NCBI RefSeq assembly: GCF_005768555.2
Contig: NZ_VCHX02000347.1
Coordinates: 1-58,277, forward strand
DNA length: 58,277 nucleotides
Source of the DNA: Streptomyces sporangiiformans
GTDB lineage: Bacteria > Actinomycetota > Actinomycetes > Streptomycetales > Streptomycetaceae
Direction: 5' to 3'
The notes under the pieces are model-generated. The model saw only the letters and a program-made list of their open reading frames with translations. It was not told the origin of the DNA and did no database searches. Below are positions 42,611 to 51,641 of the stretch, in pieces. Each line of letters starts with the position of its first letter. Within the stretch, counting starts at the first letter, position 1. A program made the translations under genes and the position numbers.

Positions 42611-43942
42611 CTACTTCGCCTTGGCGATGTCGGTGTCGATCTGCTCGGCCGTCTTCTTCAGCCCGGCGTCCAGGTCCTTCGCCTTGCCCGACTCGAAGTC
42701 GTAGGCGAAGTTCTGCAGGGTCTCCTGGTAGGCGCTGCCGTTGACCGCGGCGGGCGCGGTGTTGCTGTTCGGGTTCTCGGCGATCTTCACGAAGGCCTGC
42801 ATCGTCGTGTCGTTCTCGAGCTTCGGGGACTTCAACGCCTCGAACGTCGAGGGGACGTTGTTGATGGCGTTGGCGAAGGAGACGACCGCGTCGGTGTCGG
42901 TGGTCATGTACTTCACCAGCTCCCAGGCGGCGTTCTGCTTGGTGCTGGTGCTGGCGAGCCCGATGATCGTGCCGGTCAGGAAGCCCTTGCCGTAGGTGTC
43001 CGCCTGGTCGTCCGGGACGGGGAACGGCGCGACGCCCACCTCGAAGTCCACGCCGGCGTCCTTCATCATCCCGCCGCGCCACTCGCCGTCGATGTTCATG
43101 GCGATCTGCCCGGTGTGCAGCGGGTTCTGTGCGGACCACTCGTCACCGAAGGTGGCGCGGTACTTCTCCAGCTTCTTGAAGCCGCCGAGCGACTTGACCA
43201 TGTCCTGCTGCCAGGTCAGCAGTTCCTTGAAGGCGGGGTCCTTGGCGACGTTCGACTTGCCGTCGGAGGTGAAGTACTCCGGGCTCCACTGTGCCGCGAG
43301 GTGCGGGACGGTGACCTCGTAGCCGTGGAAGTTCGGCATGAAGCCCAGCTGCGAGTAGCTGTCGCCCTTGGTCTTGGTCAGCTTGATCGCGTCGGCCTTG
43401 AACTCGGAGAGCGTCTTGGGCGGCGACTTGATGCCTGCCTTCTCGAACGCCGTCTTGTTGTAGTACAGGCCGTACGCGTCGCCGAGCAGCGGCAGCGAGC
43501 AGCGCGTCCCCTCGAACTGGGTGTAGTCCAGCATCGGCTTGGGGAAGGTCTTCTCGGCGTCGATCTTCGACTTCTCCAGGAACGGCTTCAGATCGGCGAA
43601 GACACCCGAGGAACAGAACTTTCCGACGTTGCTGGTCTCCGGCGAGGCCACCACGTCCGGGGCGTTGGAACCGCCCGCGCGCAGCGCCTGGTTGACCTTG
43701 TCGGCGTCGACGTTCCCGACGACCTTGACCTTGATGTTCGGGTGCGCCTTCTCGAACGCCGCGACGTTCGCCTCGATCGCCTTGACCTCGTTGGGCGCGC
43801 TCCAGGGGTGCCAGAAGGTGATGGTGGAGGGCTTGCTCGCGTCGTCGTTCGCGCCGGACGTACCGGAGCCGGTGCAGGCCGTGGCGGTCAGAGCGAGCGC
43901 GGTGACCGCGCCGGCAAGGCATACACGGGTGATTCTGGGCAT
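42611..43942 (-). CDS. csnE: Sugar-binding lipoprotein of the csn ABC transporter
   Basis: About 443 residues from ATG 43942 (GAGGAG upstream). Signal peptide with lipobox LTATAC, lipidated Cys23. The mature protein has the extracellular solute-binding family 1 fold (TITFWHPWSAPNEVKAIEA, NAAWELVKYMTTD). It captures glucosamine oligosaccharides outside the membrane in the S. coelicolor csn system; here that role is inferred from gene order. Confidence 0.88.
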   Translation of the reverse strand: MPRITRVCLAGAVTALALTATACTGSGTSGANDDASKPSTITFWHPWSAPNEVKAIEANVAAFEKAHPNIKVKVVGNVDADKVNQALRAGGSNAPDVVASPETSNVGKFCSSGVFADLKPFLEKSKIDAEKTFPKPMLDYTQFEGTRCSLPLLGDAYGLYYNKTAFEKAGIKSPPKTLSEFKADAIKLTKTKGDSYSQLGFMPNFHGYEVTVPHLAAQWSPEYFTSDGKSNVAKDPAFKELLTWQQDMVKSLGGFKKLEKYRATFGDEWSAQNPLHTGQIAMNIDGEWRGGMMKDAGVDFEVGVAPFPVPDDQADTYGKGFLTGTIIGLASTSTKQNAAWELVKYMTTDTDAVVSFANAINNVPSTFEALKSPKLENDTTMQAFVKIAENPNSNTAPAAVNGSAYQETLQNFAYDFESGKAKDLDAGLKKTAEQIDTDIAKAK

Positions 43943-44031
43943 GACGGAACTCCTCGTGGCGTGCACAGGGAAAAGGGAGAGAGATGTAGTGGAGACGGGG
44001 GGTGGAGACAGGGGACGGGCGAGCCCGTGGA

Positions 44032-45297
44032 TCAGGCGGTGACGTGCGGGTCAGGCGGTGACGTACGGATCAGGGGGGTGCGATCCGTGGTGTCGAAGAC
44101 CTCGTCGCGGGTGGCCGCGAGGGCTGACTGCAGGGCTCCGGTCAGCACCGGGCTGTCGGGTGTGGTGCTGAGGCGGATGGCGGGGCGGGGTACGGCCAAT
44201 TCGGCGAGTTCGGACTGGATGAGGGAGCGCAGGGGCTCCCCTCCGGCCGTGATCAACCCGCCGGCCAGGATGATCAGTTCGGGGTCGATCACCGCGACGA
44301 TCGAGGCGAGTCCGGTCGCGAGGCGGGTGGCGAACTCGGCGAGGACGGCTTCCCCCGGTCCGGGGGAGTCGGCCGTACGCGCCGCTTCGGCGACCACCGC
44401 CGCGGCCTTCTCGGTGAGGCTTCCGCCGGGCGGGGGTGTCAGCCCGTGCTCGCGGGCCAGCCGCAGTACGGTCCGGAGCCCGGCGAGTTCGTCGAAGCCG
44501 CCGGACTGGCTGCGGGCGACATGACGTACCAGAGGGGCGCCGGGCACGGGAAGGAAGCCCACCTCGCCGGCGCCTCCGGTGGCACCCCGGTGCAGTCGGC
44601 CGCCGATCACGACCGCCGCGCCGAAGCCTCGTTCGCCCCAGAGGAGCGTGAAGTTCTCGCAGCCGCGTGCCTCGCCGATGCGCTGCTCGGCCACGGCGGC
44701 GAGGTTGACGTCGTTCTCCACCTCGAAGGGGATGGGGCCGAGCGCGGCGGCCAGCTCCTCCAGCAGCCGGGGCGAGTGCCAGCCCGGCAGGTGGCTGGCG
44801 TAGCGCAGGTTGCCGGTGGTGGGGTCGAGGGCGCCGGGCGTGCCGATGACGAGCCGGTGCACATCGGTGCGGTGCAGTCCGGCGTCCTTGACCGCCCCGT
44901 CCAGCGCCTGCAGCAGGCGGTCGATGGCGCCCTGCGCGCTGCGTCCGGGCGTCGGCAGCTCGAACCGTCCGACGGTACGGCCGGTGATGTCGGCCACCGC
45001 GGCCCGGATCCCGGACGGGGTGACATCGAACCCGGCGACCCGGGCGGCGGCGGCGTTCACCGCGTAGAGCTGCGCGCTGGGCCCGGGCCGTCCCTCGCTG
45101 GTGCCGGTGACGATGACGAGCCCCGCGGTCTCCAGCCGGGCGAGGAGCTGTGAGGCGGTCGGCTTCGAGAGCCCGGTGAGTTTGCCGATCCGTGTGCGCG
45201 ACAGCGGCCCGAGCTCCAGCAGCAGATCAAGAGCGGCCCGGTCGTTCATGGCGCGCAGCACACGGGGGGTGCCCGGGGTACCGGCGGATCCTGCCAT
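44032..45297 (-). CDS. csnR: ROK-family transcriptional repressor, CsnR type
   Basis: About 421 residues from ATG 45297 (GGTGG 8 nt upstream; GTG 45309 possible). The N-terminal winged helix-turn-helix is LSRTRIGKLTGLSKPTASQLLARLETAGLV. The ROK domain follows (VENDVNLAAVAE, GAAVVIGGRLHRGATGGAGEVG). The CxCGxxGC zinc motif of many ROK proteins is missing; that segment reads VPGAPLVRHVARSQSG. In S. coelicolor/lividans CsnR represses the csn operon and chitosanase until chitosan oligosaccharides appear. A ROK palindrome lies 76-90 bp upstream of this start. Confidence 0.85.
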   Translation of the reverse strand: MAGSAGTPGTPRVLRAMNDRAALDLLLELGPLSRTRIGKLTGLSKPTASQLLARLETAGLVIVTGTSEGRPGPSAQLYAVNAAAARVAGFDVTPSGIRAAVADITGRTVGRFELPTPGRSAQGAIDRLLQALDGAVKDAGLHRTDVHRLVIGTPGALDPTTGNLRYASHLPGWHSPRLLEELAAALGPIPFEVENDVNLAAVAEQRIGEARGCENFTLLWGERGFGAAVVIGGRLHRGATGGAGEVGFLPVPGAPLVRHVARSQSGGFDELAGLRTVLRLAREHGLTPPPGGSLTEKAAAVVAEAARTADSPGPGEAVLAEFATRLATGLASIVAVIDPELIILAGGLITAGGEPLRSLIQSELAELAVPRPAIRLSTTPDSPVLTGALQSALAATRDEVFDTTDRTPLIRTSPPDPHVTA

Positions 45298-45372
45298 GTC
45301 TGTCGCCACCTGCCCTTCAGCCGCCCAAGCTTCTCAGCGCTCTCGCCGAGAAGTCCAACCCTCGATCATTGT

Positions 45373-45387
45373 TAGGAAACTTTCCTA
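45373..45387. promoter_or_regulatory. ROK (CsnR-type) operator palindrome
   Basis: TAGGAAACTTTCCTA is a perfect 7-1-7 inverted repeat, extended to TTAGGAAACTTTCCTAT. It matches the TTAGGAAAG/CTTTCCTAA form known for CsnR and related ROK boxes. It sits in the csnR promoter gap, so CsnR should repress its own operon. Confidence 0.8.
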
Positions 45388-45527
45388 TCGATGGGAGGAA
45401 GGTAGGCCGCGATCGAGGAGGCGTCAATACCGGCCACTGGCGGAAACAGAGTCGTTACCTGGAGTGGCCCGCCAAAGGGGTTGCCGCGTACTCATGGCAT
45501 CGCAGGGGCGCCAGGGGCGGCTCGAAG

Positions 45528-46247
45528 CTAGATCGAGGCGTTGATGCGGCGAGGGGCGTCGAGGATGCGGCTGATCGCTTCGACGACGGCGGGCGGCTGC
45601 TCGGTCTCGTCGTCGCGGTTGGTCGAGAGCGCGTACCAGACCTGCTCGATCGAGGGCGGACCCACCGCGAGGTTCCGCAGTGCCGCCTGGGTCGAGGTCG
45701 CTTCGCCGATGCGTACCGCATACGCCGCGGCCATGGCTCCGGTCCGCCCGACACCGGCTCCGCAGTGCACGAACACCGGACCGGACGACGACTCCACGGC
45801 CTTCACGAAGCGGTCGACCTGCTGTGTCGTGGGAGTCTGCCCGTCCCTGATCGGCATGTGCACGGCCTTCATGCCGGCCTCCTCGGGCCCGGCCAGGGCC
45901 TTGGCGGAGAGCTTCTCGGCGCGCAGATCGACGACGGTGTGCACGCCTCGTGCCGCGAGCTCGCGGTATCCGGCCTCCCGAGGGGCGGATCCCCTCCACA
46001 GGCGGTCGTCGACGGCCTGGAAGTGGTTGATCCCGGCCATGCGTTCGCCGGACGAACCCTGCTGGGAAGCCAGAGCGTGGATGCCGAGCATGCCGAGCGT
46101 GGCGACGAGCCACACGGCGACGTAACCGAGTATGCAAAGGACCGCGATCTTCGCGGTCCTGCGGAGGAGCGGGTATATGCGAGCGATCGAGGACGTAGCG
46201 CCAAACAACACGAAGCGGAACCTTGGATGGGAAACGTTGTGGCCCAC
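45528..46247 (-). CDS. Membrane-anchored dual-specificity/tyrosine phosphatase
   Basis: 239 residues. An N-terminal membrane helix (AVLCILGYVAVWLVATLGMLGIHAL) precedes the phosphatase domain with the P-loop HCGAGVGRTG (Cys162, Arg168) and a likely general acid in MPIRDGQ (Asp135). The active site residues are intact. Topology puts the catalytic domain on either face depending on helix orientation; the basic N-terminus suggests it is outside. The start (GTG 46247) is weakly supported. Upstream is an AT-rich stretch (46260-46310) that likely holds the promoter. Confidence 0.8.
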   Translation of the reverse strand: MGHNVSHPRFRFVLFGATSSIARIYPLLRRTAKIAVLCILGYVAVWLVATLGMLGIHALASQQGSSGERMAGINHFQAVDDRLWRGSAPREAGYRELAARGVHTVVDLRAEKLSAKALAGPEEAGMKAVHMPIRDGQTPTTQQVDRFVKAVESSSGPVFVHCGAGVGRTGAMAAAYAVRIGEATSTQAALRNLAVGPPSIEQVWYALSTNRDDETEQPPAVVEAISRILDAPRRINASI

Positions 46248-46329
46248 ACTACCTGGATCGGCCTAAGGAGTACCTAAATGTGACAAAGCATACAAAAATC
46301 GTATATAGGACTTCTGGGGTGGTGCGGCT

Positions 46330-47247
46330 TCAGGGAGGGGGAGATACCTGCCCCTCGCCCAGGACGTCGGCCCTCGCCCGGTTCGCGGTGACGTCCTTGA
46401 GGCAGCCACGCAGCCGCGTCATGTCGTGGCTGGGCAGCGCGGGCCGGACCACGCCCGCGTACACCCCATTGCCCAGGTTGGACAGGGGTGCGTACTCGCG
46501 CGAGGCGGCCGTGGACCGGCGACAGGTCTCCCAGATGTCGCGGGCGGCCCCGTCCCGGACCGGACCGGTGTCGGCGTTGCGCACCGTGACGCGGAAGACG
46601 ACGGCGCTGGCCGCGGAGTCGGGGGTCGGCGCGGGGCGCGTCTGGACCGCGTCGGCGATGGCGAAGGTGAGGGCGGCGAGCAGCCCGGTGACCACCACGC
46701 CCACGGTGGCCTTGACGAGGACCCGTCCCGGCCGGCCGGGAGGAACGGCGGGACGTTCCTCGATGCCGGGGAAGTCTGAGCGTGTGCCACCGGGCGGGGC
46801 GGTGAGGCTCGTCAGGCGGCCCGCCAGCATCCGCTCCGCTCTCGCGCGGCCCGTGGTGCTCGCGATCTTCTGGATCACGAAGGCGACGACGGAGAGCAGT
46901 GCGCCCGCGGCCATCAGTACGGGCACGAACACGAACGTGTCGTTCCTGTCCTGCCTGCCCTCGAAGGGGCGTGTGTCCAGCCAGCGGAAGCGCTCGGGTG
47001 CGGCTTCACGGCTCTGCTGCAGTCGTCGCTGTACCTCCTCGGCGCGCGCCTCGGCCTCGACGAGTCGCCGCTCCAGGCGGCCGAGCCGGGAGAGCAGAAC
47101 CGTGGCCACCAGGAAGACCTCGACGATCAGCAGTAGCACTCCGCTGGTCAGAGCGCGTTGCCACTCCCAGCGGTGGAGGTACACGAAGAAGTAGATCGCT
47201 GCCGCTGCCGCGGCCACGCCTCCCAGCAGGTAGCTGATGTACTTCAT
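46330..47247 (-). CDS. Multi-helix membrane protein of unknown function
   Basis: 305 residues, overlapped by 4 bp with the PEP-synthase-like gene. Four hydrophobic helices are visible (near residues 5-25, 33-53, 105-127 and 178-200). A coiled-coil-like stretch (LERRLVEAEARAEEVQRRLQQ) follows the second helix. The C-terminal 100 residues are outside or inside as a small domain with two Cys. Cotranslation with the upstream phosphotransfer-type enzyme suggests a functional link, but no family is recognised. Confidence 0.6.
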   Translation of the reverse strand: MKYISYLLGGVAAAAAAIYFFVYLHRWEWQRALTSGVLLLIVEVFLVATVLLSRLGRLERRLVEAEARAEEVQRRLQQSREAAPERFRWLDTRPFEGRQDRNDTFVFVPVLMAAGALLSVVAFVIQKIASTTGRARAERMLAGRLTSLTAPPGGTRSDFPGIEERPAVPPGRPGRVLVKATVGVVVTGLLAALTFAIADAVQTRPAPTPDSAASAVVFRVTVRNADTGPVRDGAARDIWETCRRSTAASREYAPLSNLGNGVYAGVVRPALPSHDMTRLRGCLKDVTANRARADVLGEGQVSPPP

Positions 47248-49442
47248 GGGAGGTCCGCTCCCGCTTCCGCGTCCCCTTTGCCTGCCTCTACCTCGTCCCC
47301 TTCACCATCACCCTCCCTTTCCCCTTCCCCTTCCCCTTCCCCTTCCCCTTCCCCTTCCCCTTCCGTGCTCAGGGTTTCGACCGTGCCGCTCGTGCCGTCC
47401 ACGATCAGTTCGGTGCCCTGTGGAAACCGCTCGACGGCGTCCGGCACGCCTACGACCGTGGGCACCTTGTGCTCACGGGCGAGCACAGCGAGGTGGGACA
47501 GGACACTCCCGGTCTCGGCGACCAGTCCGCCAAGGTCGGGAAGCTCAGCGGCCAGCGCGGGGTCCAGGGTCCGCACCACCAGGACCGCGTGTGGGGGCCG
47601 CGAACCGTGGCCGTGCCAGGCCGTGCCGGTGCCGTGGCCGCCGCCCGCGCCCTGGCCGGTGTGGTGGTCGCGGTCCCGGCTCCCCGCACGGCCACGGCCA
47701 CGACCGCCGGTGGGTTCGGCGACGGGGAGGCCTTCCCGCGAGAGCCGGAAGGCGGCGGGCAGTGGGGGCGCGTCCGGCCGGGGCTCGCGTTCGTCGAACT
47801 CGGTCTTCCACGGTGCCCCGTTCAGGAGCTCGGCCAGCTCCGGCCAGCGCAGCGTGGACAACCGCCGCAGCACATCGGGCCGGTCGGCGGTGCGCAGTCG
47901 GGCCGCGTACTCACGGACCAGGCTGGCCTGCATCTCCTGCACCCAGCGGATGCGCAGCCGCAGCCCCTCACGGACGGGCAGCGCCTCGACGCCGCGCGAT
48001 GCCCCGGTCCAGCCGGTAAGTCGCGGCAGCCGCGCGGGCCGCTGGAGCGAGGGCGGAACCAGGGACAGCAGCACCGGGTGCCGGGCCAGCAGCTCGGCGT
48101 CCAAGGCGCCTCGGGCGCGCCCCTCGGCGAGTACGGCCAGTGCCTCGCCGACGGCCGTGGCCCCGCTGCCCCCACCGACCAGGGAGCCGGCGAGGGACTC
48201 CTGCGCGTGCAGCGACGACAGGACGTTACGGCCCCAGGTCAGAGCGGCCAGTATCGACCCGGCCAGCATCTCCTGCGGGGGCGGGAGCTGGGCCAGCTCG
48301 CGGTCGACCTCGGCCATCAGGTCCCCCGCCAGCAACGGCAGCGCGCTCTTCAGCCGCCCCACCCGCCACGCCGCGGAGGCACGCCGGGCCCCGGGGAGGG
48401 GGTTGATGACATCGAGGACGGGGTGCGCGGAGGGCACGGCGCCCAGCAGCCTCAGATCGGCCGCCACCCGTCCGTCGACGGTGGTGACCGGGGGCACCGC
48501 CCGCAGGATCCGCCGCGGGGTGGTGCCGGCGTTGTCCAGGGCCAGCGTCAGCCCGTGGGACATCGGGGCCACCCACAGGTCCTCCTCCAGCGGCTGGAGC
48601 ACCATGGGGAAGGTCTCCGCGACCGGGCCGGGGCCCAGCAGCCTGGCACCGCGTGCGGCCCGCAGGGACATGGCCGTGATGGGACGCGCCTGGAAGAGCC
48701 ACAGGGCGTCGTCGGTGTCGAAACCGAACTCCATGTCCTGGGGCTCGCCGAACACCCGCTCCGTGTTCCGGGCGAGCCGCACCAGATGCGATATCCGGCG
48801 GTGGCCCAGCAGCCGGTCGCGGCGGGGTTCGCGCGGTTCGGTGGCGACCAGCCTGCCGTGGCGGGTCACCTGGTAGCGGACGCCCTGGACGGTGCCCGCC
48901 AGCAGTTGCTCGGGTCCGCCCCGCACCGCGCTGACCAGAATGCGGTCCTCACGGCCCGCCAGGGGGTCCGCGCCGAACATGACTCCGCCCACGGCCGTCC
49001 GCAGCATGGGCTGGACCAGGACCGCCATGCCGCCGTTCGGCAGGTCGTCCCCGCCAGGCGCGGGCGCGCGGCTTCGACGGGACGAGTCGAGCACCTTCTG
49101 TACCGCGGTCAGGAAGTCGTCCCAGCCGCGCACGTCGAGTTCGGACTCGAAAAGGCCGGCCATCGAGGAATCGGCGGTGTCCTCGTACGCGGAGGAGGAC
49201 CGTACGACCAGCGAACGCCCCTCCTCGCCGGTCAGCCCGCGCCAGGCATCGCGCACCGCGGACGGCCCGTGGGGCAGGCCGGCCGCCGGTTCCTCCGGAA
49301 CGAGAGCGAACCCCGGCAGGACGGGCAGCCCGGCAGCGGCGGCATGGGCGAGACGGGCCGCCTTGGCCCCGGTCAGCGCCGGGTCCCCGGCCTCGTCGGT
49401 ATCCAACGGAATCACCGCCAGCCGCTCCAGGCAGATGCCCAC
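47244..49442 (-). CDS. PEP synthase / phosphotransferase-like enzyme (PEP- and ATP-binding domains)
   Basis: 732 residues from GTG 49442 (GAAGGAG six nt upstream). The N-terminal 270 residues are the ATP-grasp PPDK_N/PEP-synthase domain (LTGAKAARLAHA, VVRSSSAYEDTADSSMAGLFES, PMLRTAVGGVMFG, DALWLFQARPIT). A helical middle region of about 330 residues follows. The C-terminal phosphohistidine swivel domain carries GSVLSHLAVLAREHKVPTVV (His650). No PEP-barrel domain is present, so the order resembles rifampicin phosphotransferase more than PEP synthase, though it is shorter than the usual 860. The middle domain decides the acceptor, which is unknown. The tail is a (Glu-Gly)n repeat. Confidence 0.7.
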   Translation of the reverse strand: MGICLERLAVIPLDTDEAGDPALTGAKAARLAHAAAAGLPVLPGFALVPEEPAAGLPHGPSAVRDAWRGLTGEEGRSLVVRSSSAYEDTADSSMAGLFESELDVRGWDDFLTAVQKVLDSSRRSRAPAPGGDDLPNGGMAVLVQPMLRTAVGGVMFGADPLAGREDRILVSAVRGGPEQLLAGTVQGVRYQVTRHGRLVATEPREPRRDRLLGHRRISHLVRLARNTERVFGEPQDMEFGFDTDDALWLFQARPITAMSLRAARGARLLGPGPVAETFPMVLQPLEEDLWVAPMSHGLTLALDNAGTTPRRILRAVPPVTTVDGRVAADLRLLGAVPSAHPVLDVINPLPGARRASAAWRVGRLKSALPLLAGDLMAEVDRELAQLPPPQEMLAGSILAALTWGRNVLSSLHAQESLAGSLVGGGSGATAVGEALAVLAEGRARGALDAELLARHPVLLSLVPPSLQRPARLPRLTGWTGASRGVEALPVREGLRLRIRWVQEMQASLVREYAARLRTADRPDVLRRLSTLRWPELAELLNGAPWKTEFDEREPRPDAPPLPAAFRLSREGLPVAEPTGGRGRGRAGSRDRDHHTGQGAGGGHGTGTAWHGHGSRPPHAVLVVRTLDPALAAELPDLGGLVAETGSVLSHLAVLAREHKVPTVVGVPDAVERFPQGTELIVDGTSGTVETLSTEGEGEGEGEGEGEGEREGDGEGDEVEAGKGDAEAGADLP
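47321..47364 (-). repeat. Hexanucleotide repeat (CCTTCC)n encoding Glu-Gly
   Basis: About seven perfect hexamers lie near the 3' end of the PEP-synthase-like gene and encode seven Glu-Gly pairs followed by a degenerate acidic tail (residues about 694-720). The unit is a multiple of three, so slippage would change length without frameshift. Confidence 0.9.
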
Positions 49443-49646
49443 AGCCGACTCCTTCGGTCAGGCCGAAAACGCCTCCGGATACCACTCTGAACGCCTCACC
49501 GCGTCCGCGCTATCGCTGGCCTTGCTCAACCCGCCGCCCGCCGTCTGCCGCCCGCCGTCACGACGACGCCCCACTCCTTGCGTGCGCCGACCCCGCACAC
49601 AGCGAGGCGGCGCCCGGTGCAACTTCGGGCGCCGCCTCGCGGACGG

Positions 49647-50729
49647 TTACTTCGGGGTGCGGGCCGGTGGCGCAGCCGACGGTGCCAGTGGTGTAGCCGC
49701 CTCGGACTGCGGGGACGACGTGTTGGCGTAGGCCGAAGGAGGCGCCATCCCCGCCGTCGGGTCACTGGCCGCCTCGCCCTCCGGCTGGGCCGGGATGCCG
49801 CCGACGATGCGGATGCCGGCCGCGTCGAAGGCCTGCTTGATGCGCCAGCGGAGTTCGCGCTCCACGGAGAGGGCCTTGCCGGGCATCGTCTTCGCCGAGA
49901 CCCGGACGACCATCGACTCCAGGAGGACGCTGTCGAGGCCGAGGACCTCGACCGGGCCCCAGAGGCGCTCGTTCCAGGGCTCCTCCTTGCTCATGGTCTC
50001 GCCGACCGCGTCGAGGGTGGTCTTCACCTTCTCCAGGTCCTCCTCGGGGCGGACCGTGACGTCCACGCCCGCCGTGGCCCAGCCCTGGGAGAGGTTGCCG
50101 ATGCGCTTGACCTCGCCGTTGCGGACGTACCAGATCTCTCCGTTGTCGCCGCGGAGCTTCGTCACGCGCAGGCCGACCTCGATGACCTCGCCGGAGGCGA
50201 CGCCCGCGTCGACCGAGTCGCCTACGCCGTACTGGTCCTCGAGGATCATGAAGACGCCGGAGAGGAAGTCGGTGACGAGGTTGCGCGCGCCGAAACCGAT
50301 GGCGACGCCCGCCACACCGGCCGAGGCCAGCAGCGGCGCCAGATTGATCTCGAACGTGCCGAGGATCATCAGGCCGGCCGTACCCATGATCAGGAAGGAC
50401 GCGACCGAGCGCATGACCGAGCCGATGGCCTGAGAGCGCTGGCGGCGGCGCTCGACGTTCACCAGCAGGCCGCCGAGCGCGGTGCCGTCGACGGCCTGGG
50501 CGGTGCGGTTCATACGGTCGATCAGCTTGGTGATGGCCCGCCGGATCACCACCCTCAGCACACCCGCGATCACCACGATCAGCAGGACCCTGAGCCCGAT
50601 ACCGAGCCACGTGGACCAGTTCTGCTCGACCCAGCTCGCTGCGTTGTTCGCGCTCTCCTGGGCGTCCTGGAGCGATGGCGCCGTCGGATCATCGACGGGA
50701 TCGGCGGCCGACAGGACGGACAAGAACAC
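49647..50729 (-). CDS. MscS-family mechanosensitive ion channel
   Basis: About 360 residues from GTG 50729, chosen because GGAGGT lies upstream at good spacing; the longer frame lacks an SD. The first helix is LGIGLRVLLIVVIAGVLRVVI; the pore helix region contains GVAGVAIGFGARNLVTDFLSGVF, the Gly/Ala-rich MscS signature. The beta-domain follows (GEVIEVGLRVTKLRG). The C-terminal 45 residues are Ala/Pro/Ser-rich. It releases solutes on osmotic downshift. Confidence 0.88.
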   Translation of the reverse strand: MFLSVLSAADPVDDPTAPSLQDAQESANNAASWVEQNWSTWLGIGLRVLLIVVIAGVLRVVIRRAITKLIDRMNRTAQAVDGTALGGLLVNVERRRQRSQAIGSVMRSVASFLIMGTAGLMILGTFEINLAPLLASAGVAGVAIGFGARNLVTDFLSGVFMILEDQYGVGDSVDAGVASGEVIEVGLRVTKLRGDNGEIWYVRNGEVKRIGNLSQGWATAGVDVTVRPEEDLEKVKTTLDAVGETMSKEEPWNERLWGPVEVLGLDSVLLESMVVRVSAKTMPGKALSVERELRWRIKQAFDAAGIRIVGGIPAQPEGEAASDPTAGMAPPSAYANTSSPQSEAATPLAPSAAPPARTPK

Positions 50730-51016
50730 GGCGGGTACCTCCAGGCGTAGCGGTCTGCCCGCGGCTGGGGGGCACAAGCGGGTCACCGAACGAGCAGACT
50801 CAACACACTATCGGGGCACCATGTGTGGATCGCCCCAATGTTCCAGGGAGAGACTGTGCTCACCTGGGGAGGGAGGCGGGAAAGAAAAACGGTGTGGTCG
50901 AAAACACTCCCAGCCCGTTACCGGGACATGGTGGCGCTTCCACCAGGCATGAGGGGAGACTGGCTGCAGATCGTCCCGGCGCGAGCCACGCGCCGCCGGC
51001 GTACAAGGAGGCATCC

Positions 51017-51553
51017 GTGCCGCATGTCCTGGTCCTCAACGCGTCGTACGAGCCACTCGGCGTCGTACCGCTCCGCCGCGCGCTCGTACTGGTCCTCGAG
51101 AACAAGGCCGTGTGCCTCGAGGAATCCGGCGCCTTTATGCATAGTGCAACCGTTACTGTCCCCGCACCCAGCGTGGTCCGGCTGAAGAGGTTCGTACGGG
51201 TCCCTTACCGGGGGCCCGTTCCGCTGACCCGTCGGGCTCTGTTCGCCCGCGACGGCGGCCGGTGCATGTACTGCGGTGGCGTCGCAACCAGCGTCGACCA
51301 CGTCATCCCGCGCTCCCGCGGAGGTCAGCACGTCTGGGACAACGTGGTGGCGTCGTGCCGCCGCTGCAACCACGTCAAGGCCGACCGCCATCTCTTCGAG
51401 ATCGGCTGGCGGCTGCGCCACAAACCCGCTCCGCCCACGGGTCTGGCCTGGCGCATCATCGGAACCGGGCATAGGGACCCGCGCTGGCTGCCCTACCTGC
51501 AGCCGTACGGCGCGGATGACGCGATGGCCCGGATCGACGGCATCTCCGCCTGA
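51017..51553 (+). CDS. HNH endonuclease
   Basis: 178 residues from GTG 51017, with AAGGAGG five nt upstream. The HNH zinc finger is CMYCGG (Cys83, Cys86), VDHVIPRSRGG (Asp94, His95), WDNVVASCRRCNHVKADR (Asn109, Cys114, Cys117, His119). The N-terminal MPHVLVLNASYEPL pattern belongs to a chromosomal HNH family widespread in actinobacteria. It is probably a DNA repair or housekeeping nuclease and not a mobile element. The 287-bp upstream gap is shared with the divergent channel gene. Confidence 0.85.
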   Translation: MPHVLVLNASYEPLGVVPLRRALVLVLENKAVCLEESGAFMHSATVTVPAPSVVRLKRFVRVPYRGPVPLTRRALFARDGGRCMYCGGVATSVDHVIPRSRGGQHVWDNVVASCRRCNHVKADRHLFEIGWRLRHKPAPPTGLAWRIIGTGHRDPRWLPYLQPYGADDAMARIDGISA

Positions 51554-51584
51554 CGAGCCGGGCCTTCGTCTTGCCTCGTGCCGT

Positions 51585-51628
51585 TTTCTCCGGCCCTCCG
51601 GGAGGCCCCCTCGTGCCTCCCGGAGAAA
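51585..51628. terminator. Bidirectional terminator with two competing stems
   Basis: TCCGGGAGGC (51597-51606) and GCCTCCCGGA (51615-51624) form a perfect 10-bp stem with an 8-nt loop. TTTCTCCGG (51585-51593) and CCGGAGAAA (51620-51628) form an alternative 9-bp stem. It lies between convergent HNH and ABC-permease genes. Confidence 0.75.
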
Positions 51629-51641
51629 CCGAGTCCTCGTG

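Noticed and set aside
46265..46283. AAGGAG followed by ATG-TGA, a start-stop minimal ORF on the plus strand
   Set aside because: Nothing is encoded downstream on that strand, so it is most likely a chance match in an AT-rich promoter region.
47469..49490. A 673-codon plus-strand frame opposite the PEP-synthase-like gene
   Set aside because: The composition is Gly/Gln/Arg/His-rich as expected for an antisense shadow, and the minus-strand protein has intact motifs.
51017..51553. HNH endonuclease considered as part of a phage or homing element
   Set aside because: It has its own strong SD, ordinary composition and a chromosomal-family N-terminus; no phage genes are adjacent.
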